NCBI GenBank assembly: GCA_036874045.1
Contig: JAZBRI010000003.1
Coordinates: 7,142,501-7,206,500 of the forward strand
Direction: 5' to 3'
Length of the DNA: 64,000 bases
Source: Cymodocea nodosa
Taxonomy: Eukaryota > Streptophyta > Magnoliopsida > Alismatales > Cymodoceaceae
This document shows positions 58,807 through 64,000 of this stretch, piece after piece. The notes under the pieces are model-generated. The model searched no databases, was not told the DNA's origin, and saw nothing but the letters and a program-made list of their open reading frames with translations. Made by a program: the position numbers and the translations under genes. The stretch's first letter is position 1. Every line of letters starts with the position of its first letter.

Positions 58807-60561
58807 TAAAAAAGCTATGGACACATGTCATGTTCTGGGAAAGTGACTTAAGTGGATTTTCGGTGAGTTATTTGTAACTATCTGAAATGCATCTGGGCAT
58901 CGGATAGTTAGACCTGTAACTCTCCAAAATATTTCATTTATTATTAAATTGTTGCTGACATGTGTCGTGATCTAGTAGATTTACTTAAGTTATATATCGA
59001 TGAGTTATCTGTAACTATCTGAAATGCATCTGAGCATCGGATAGTTAAGTCTGTAACCATCCAAAATGCACCTAAGCATCGGATAGTTAAATTTATGCAC
59101 GTGTTTTATAGTTAAATCAACGAAGTAAGTCCATTGAGTTATCTATAACTCCACAGACTATTTACTTTCTAATATGACACTGTAGCGGTTGTAGAAACAA
59201 AACAGTTGGAAGGAAAAACCACGATCGCACATATCACATAGGAATTCACTCATCGAAGGGAGAAGAAATCATCGTCGTTGATATGAATGAAGGAAATCCA
59301 ACCGACCATTCAAGCAGAAGCAGTTACCACTAAAGAATTATAAAAGAAAAGAAGTAAAGTGTGTGTGATCGATGGGTGTGGCCAGTGTGTGGAGGAGCAC
59401 TGAGCTTTCTATAGGTAGCGTCGGCAATTCTCTGAGGTACCACACCAACCATCATCACCACCACCATAATCACCAACCATCGGAGGTCTGTGAGGATACT
59501 TTCCTGATGTCGGGTTGATTTCAAGCCAAACACAGTGCTTGACAACCACTATGAGGAGTGATCGCATCGTGGGAAGGGAAATCATTTTCACCAAGCGCTG
59601 ACTCATATCTCAAGAGATCCTAAAGCTTCTAGCCTTGGCTTCGGGTTGATGCCTGTATGCTGAAGAGGAGATCATCTTGCAATTTTGGACTCGCGATTCT
59701 ATAGGGAGAGGAGACAAAATTGTAAGTGGTTTAATTTTCAGTGGTGTAATCGCATCGCATGTAGTGATGGAAGTATTTACTGTCGACTGAGATTACTTTA
59801 CATTTCACGTTTCGCCCATTTCCATGTTCATATCAAAACAAAAATACCAAAAACAACTTATCTGTGTTTGTATTTTGTATTTGAGTGTTGTGTTGTTTGT
59901 TTTGTATTGTGATTAATGTTATCTTTGTAAGTGTTGTGATTGTTTTATGTTTGTTTTAGTTTTACAGTTTACTAAAATTGATTTGTTTAAAAGACTTAAA
60001 GATTTTAATGGTTACTGTTTGAATTATCTGAATGTTAGTATTGCCTAATGATAAATCCAATGTTTACTAACATTAAATAGCTTAATTGATGTTATTTACA
60101 ATCTATGGAACCGCCCAATAGTTGGCCGAATTCCTTTGTAAATAGTAGTATTAAGTAGGAAAGGTAGGCTCGTGGAGTTAACTTAAGTCCACGAGGTTAG
60201 TCCGTTGAGTTAGCCATAATTCAACGAACTTTGTCCGTTGAGTTAACTGTAACTCAATGGAGAGCTTATTGAATATATAAATTTGATTGTTAAAAACGGA
60301 ACAATTCGCAATTCTTAAGCAATTCTTAAGCAATCGACTTGTATTTGCACATTGATACAATAGACACTGTGCACTTGTAGTTAAAATACAAATTGGAATT
60401 AATATCTAATTTGTGTGAAAGGTTGTTTGTTTACTTCTAAAAAAGGAATAGACATAAAGATAAATTAACTATGTAAAAATAGAAGTTAACAAATCCAAGT
60501 TTTCTGGTGCGTTGCTAGAGATCCAAACAAGTTTTCTAGTGTCGTGCTAGGTAACCAAACA
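58807..60561 (+). repeat. Athila LTR J, inserted in the LTR of K
   Basis: Plus-strand LTR from within U3 (with repeated CATCGGATAGTTA and GGTGAGTTATTTGTAACTATC units, 58850-59095) through TATA region, leader and hairpin block to the terminal accaaaca. Most like the LTR of M in its last 80 bases. No internal region, so a broken solo LTR. Confidence 0.8.
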
Positions 60562-61729
60562 AATCACTTACAATCTTGCCTCCTCTCCCTATAGAATCAC
60601 AAATCAAGAATTGTAAGATGATCTTCTTTTCAGCATACTAAGATCAACCCAAAACCAAGGCTAAAAGCTTTACAATCTCCTAAAATATGAGTTAGTGCTT
60701 GGTGAAAATGACTTCCCTTCCTACGATGCGTTCACTCATCACAGTGGTTGTCAGTCACTGTGTTTGACTCAAAATTGACCCGACATCTAGAAAGTATCCT
60801 CATAGACCTCCGATGGTTGGTGATTTTGGTGGCAATGTGGAGCTTCAAGGAACTTCCAACGTTTCTTACAGTTAGCATAGTTCTCCACCTACACATACAC
60901 ACTTCTTCGTCTTTCTCCTCTTCTTTTATATTTCTTTCAGTAATAACTGCTTCTACTTAAATGATCGGTTGGATTTCCTTCATTCATATCAACGATGGTG
61001 ATTTCCTCTTCATTCCACAAGTGAATTCCTACGTGATACGTACAATCGTGGTTTTCCTTCGAACTTCTTGTTTTTACAACTACTATAGTGGCATATTAAA
61101 AAATAAATGGTCCATGGAGTTAGTGTAACTCAATGGACTTACTTCGTTGATTTAACTATAAAACACGTGTAATAAAGAAATAACTTATAAGCTTATAACA
61201 CTAACACAACACGTTATCTTAATGTTTATTCAAGTAACTCAATAGGTATAGTTATATTAACTTAATGAGTTAAACATGTGCAGCTCACGTGACATAATAA
61301 AGATTTTAAAATCAACACGTGCATAAATCTAACTTAACGAGTTCAGATATATAACTTATAGTTTTTACTCACTAACTCAACAAGTTCTCACATAATATTT
61401 TTACACCTTTAAACCTGTAACTTAATGAGTTGTTACCATGTACCTGAATATTATTTTAGCATTTAAAACATAACTATCTGGTACATGCAATATAACTCTC
61501 CGAAATAATAGAAAATTCGGATACTTAAGAATTTCAAAGCCTGTAAATTACCGACAATTCAGAAGTATACTTAATCAACGCTAATTTCCTGAAATTATGC
61601 AGATTCTTTCATTAAAGCATATAATAGTGCAATTATAACATAATGGCGTAATTCTCATATGATAAGTTAAATATTATGCAATTAATCATCATTTAACTGT
61701 TAATATTATGCACTTTTTCATTCTAAACA
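60562..61729 (-). repeat. 3' LTR of Athila K, second piece
   Basis: Continues the reverse LTR from aatcacttacaatc through the TATA region and U3 to the start cattctaaaca (61719-61729). It is followed by a polypurine tract, which marks it as the 3' LTR of an element running right. Confidence 0.85.
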
Positions 61730-61775
61730 CTTCCCCCATACTTAAATTTTTGCTAGTCCCTTAGCAAACTACTAA
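61730..61775 (-). other. Polypurine tract of Athila K
   Basis: On the minus strand, gactagcaaaaatttaagt followed by atgggggaag and then the LTR start. This is the typical Athila end box (GACTAGCAAAA...TAAGTTTGGGGGA). Confidence 0.8.
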
Positions 61776-63075
61776 GATCTACTAGTTGGTCTTTCTAAAG
61801 TGCTAAAGCTAATTATTCATTTTGTATCTTCAAAATACATAGATTAGATTAATGTAAAGATATTCTGTATTAATTTAGTAATCTATTTTAACATTGTTTT
61901 CTCCTCTTCAACCTATAAATATATTTAAAACATATGTAAATTACATACAAAATATATTAGCATCACATAGGTGATAATTATATTATCATTTTTTTTCTTA
62001 AACATCTGTTATCCTAAATTTTCCAATATAATTTCCAGAATAAATTTCAACTACATACGAATCAAAACACAATCCAACTCAATATGATTAAAACAAGAAG
62101 AATAATGAATTGTATCTTAGATAAACAACTTCAAAAGTCTAATTTAGATTCATACTTCAGTAATTTTAGATAACAGAAAATATACTCGATTCAAAGTTAT
62201 CTATATTTTACAAAACACTTTTATCTTTTCAAAAGAGTATATGCATATTTGTACTTTGAAAGTTAATTTGAAAAGCTTGAATCAAACAAGAGCTTTCTAG
62301 TGTACCCATGTATCAAGCTTTCAGTCAACAATCCCAAATCTAATCAAGATCTTTGGTTGCCAGATTTAAAGAGTCCTTTTTCAAGTCAACAAATCCTTAC
62401 ATACTGATTTGCTCAAGTACAAAAGGCTCATGATCAAACAAGTCAATAAACTCTCAAAGTTTTTCTCTTTTTTTTCCTTTTTCTTTTCAATACAGTATAT
62501 ATACGTATTTCATTCATACAGATGCAATAAAACACAAATCTCATATAATCCTACATCTATAATTTACTGAAAATATGAATCCATATCAAGAAGTTCATAC
62601 TTTTTCTATAGTTTAATAAGATTTATATATAAATCATTCTACAAGTTTAATCAATCAAATTAAATGTATCCCTGATCATATGTATTTCATTTAATCCAAA
62701 AATCAACATTTCAGCTCTTTCAAGATTTTAGATCATTTACTGAGTTTTAGTTAAGCATTCTGATTTCTTTTAAAATCGTGAAACTATTAAACTCATAAAA
62801 TTTAATAAAAACATAAGATACTATATCCAGATTCGTATTAATAGTAAAATTTGTAGCATCTTATATAAGATTCTAAATATAACATTCAAGCAGTTACAAT
62901 TCTTAAAAATTTTACAGTCTCAATTATCAGATAGTTACAGAAATTTTTGGTTAGTTATAGTAAATTCATACAAAATTTTCAATTTTCACAGAATTTTGTA
63001 GTACCATCCTAGTCCTTTAATTAACAAAATTACTTGGATTTTAATATAACAAAATTACTTAGATTTTAATATAAT
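61776..63075. other. AT-rich non-coding stretch of Athila K
   Basis: No ORF with recognisable content. A CT-rich run at 62460-62490 and scattered AGTTA words near 62940. Long 3' non-coding regions before the polypurine tract are common in Athila elements. Confidence 0.5.
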
Positions 63076-63110
63076 TACCTCCCCCCATACCTACATTTTG
63101 CATTGTCCTC
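63076..63110 (-). other. Second polypurine-tract-like box of Athila K
   Basis: Minus strand: ttgaggacaatgcaaaatg followed by taggtatggggggaggt. This closely follows the second Athila-type box GAGGACAATGC...TAGGTTTGGGGGAGG. It lies just downstream of the F-box-like frame. Confidence 0.65.
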
Positions 63111-63181
63111 AATATAAAAGATTTTATAGTAAATACAGTAAATATTAGTAGGCATGACTATTGTTTCATTGATTTAGTACC

Positions 63182-63210
63182 TAACTCAACGAACTTAATT
63201 CGTTGAGTTA
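63182..63210. repeat. Perfect 12-bp inverted repeat outside an LTR
   Basis: taactcaacgaa (63182-63193) and ttcgttgagtta (63199-63210) are exact reverse complements with spacer cttaa. It is the same motif type as in the LTRs but sits beside the F-box-like frame. Hairpin or dimeric protein site possible; no T run follows that would suggest a terminator. Confidence 0.75.
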
Positions 63211-63284
63211 ATGAATAACTCCACGAACTGAGTTTGAATGTAAATTTAGAATACACACAACATTAAAAGTACAAAATCACAATT

Positions 63285-64000
63285 TAAGAACATGATTGAA
63301 AAGTAGTAACAAATGGAATAAACGTGTGAGTCCAAGCAAACTTTTTAGGCATAATTCTTCTTACTATTAATTCTATTTTAATGCAGTCTGCTCTCTTTTT
63401 TAACTTGTAAACTTGTAGTATGTTATCAATACTAAATATAAGTGTATTACCATTAATAAATTGAGATGCAGAAATGGATCATTTTCTATTCCAATATAAT
63501 GTAGTTGTTTTTATTTCTACAGATATTTCAATATATTCCTCTTCCCGTTTCCATTCATTTAGGTCTTTTATAATCCATATTTGAAATTTCATTAGTTTAT
63601 CCTGCCATCTTATCAGACATAAAGTAGGATCATCATATTCATTATATCACATTCCTAATTGAATTTTATCATGTTCTATAAATGGTGGTTCAGATATATC
63701 ACTAGGTATATGCAATATTTCTATAAAGTCATCATTATAATTATCTATGCTTACTATGTATAAATTAAATTTAAATGCAACTGATATATCAGTGACTAGA
63801 TATATATATCCATCAAGTACGACATGTATATTGTTAATTAATATTTTCTGTCCTAGATATATCATAGTATTTTCAGTCCAAGATCTATTTAGAAAATTAT
63901 ACACACTTAAACAAAAATCTTCATCCTAATTTTCAGTTGGTCTCCAGTAATACAATTTTTCAGGAATGGTCGAATTTTTATCAGAAAATGTTAAAGCTAA
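63285..64000 (-). pseudogene. F-box-associated-domain-like frame, copy 2, runs off the window
   Basis: Minus-strand text: CLSVYNFLNRSWTEN, LINNIHVVLDGYIYLVTD, VAFKFNLYIVSIDNYNDDFI, DKLMKFQIWIIKDLNEWKR, FINGNTLIFSIDNILQVYKL, KKFAWTHTFIPFVTTF. The pattern (VYxLxxxSW, then xNGxxYW, then IxSFDxxxExF, then IWxxxDLxEW) is that of plant F-box C-terminal interaction domains, which present targets to SCF ubiquitin ligases. At least two in-frame stops, after IQLGM and within the LYYWRPTEN region, argue for a pseudogene. The N-terminal part, where an F-box would be, is outside the window. Copy 1 at 25740-26345 matches over most of this length. Confidence 0.45.

Larger units (their letters stand above)
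61730..64000 (-). mobile_element. 3' internal region of Athila element K, continues past the window
   Basis: Defined by the polypurine tract and 3' LTR to the left. Holds a non-coding part, a second purine tract at 63076-63094 and an F-box-associated-like reading frame on the same strand. gag and pol are not in the window. Whether the reading frame belongs to the element or to older flanking DNA cannot be settled here. Confidence 0.6.

Overview
The window is a block of nested LTR retrotransposons from a plant nuclear genome, most likely repeat-rich heterochromatin of a flowering plant. The evidence is AT-rich DNA, Athila-type Ty3/gypsy elements primed by tRNA-Asp, and Sirevirus-type Ty1/copia elements primed by initiator tRNA-Met with several polypurine tracts each. 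I cannot name the species. I see no intact host gene, no tRNA or rRNA gene and no CRISPR array. All retroelements are treated as fossils, and most coding parts are broken. Letters A-N below are labels of my own.

Layout. (1) 1-5026: Athila A, plus strand, its left end outside the window. It sits in the extra ORF of Athila B (minus, 5027-11238 and 21017-22715). B's LTR is split by Sirevirus C (11239-21016, minus, TSD gttaa). C in turn holds a solo Athila LTR, N (15731-17563, plus). (2) 22716-25120: a gag piece and LTR of another minus-strand Athila copy (E/F), including a 291-bp tandem duplication. (3) 25121-28890: AT-rich DNA with an F-box-associated-domain-like pseudogene, then a GC-rich island of unknown origin. 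(4) 28890-30060: remnant of a plus-strand Ale/RE1-like copia. (5) 30089-58115: Sirevirus G, plus strand, invaded by Athila M (about 33115-55481, minus). M is itself invaded in its RT by the large Sirevirus D (38141-50727, minus, TSD gcatt). A solo Sirevirus LTR, H (56509-57998, TSD tgaaa), sits in G's RT. (6) 58120-64000: the 3' LTR of Athila K (minus), split by a plus-strand Athila LTR J, then K's polypurine tract, a non-coding stretch and a second F-box-associated-like reading frame running off the window.

What stands out. The Athila elements (gypsy) and Sirevirus D (copia) carry related extra ORFs downstream of pol. In D that ORF is preceded, in the sense direction, by a polypurine tract and a block closely resembling the U3 of the Athila LTRs. 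The LTRs of Athila and of the three Sirevirus families also share one type of short inverted repeat, AGTTA-spacer-TAACT with CG-containing arms. This suggests that extra genes and control sequences have been exchanged between, or converged in, two retrotransposon superfamilies of one genome. The Athila extra ORF also shows two SUMO-interaction-like motifs flanking a basic stretch, in two separate copies.

No expressed pathway can be read from the window. What can be read is the order of events: E, then B, then C, then N; and G, then M, then D. All protein functions are inferred from motifs visible by eye.
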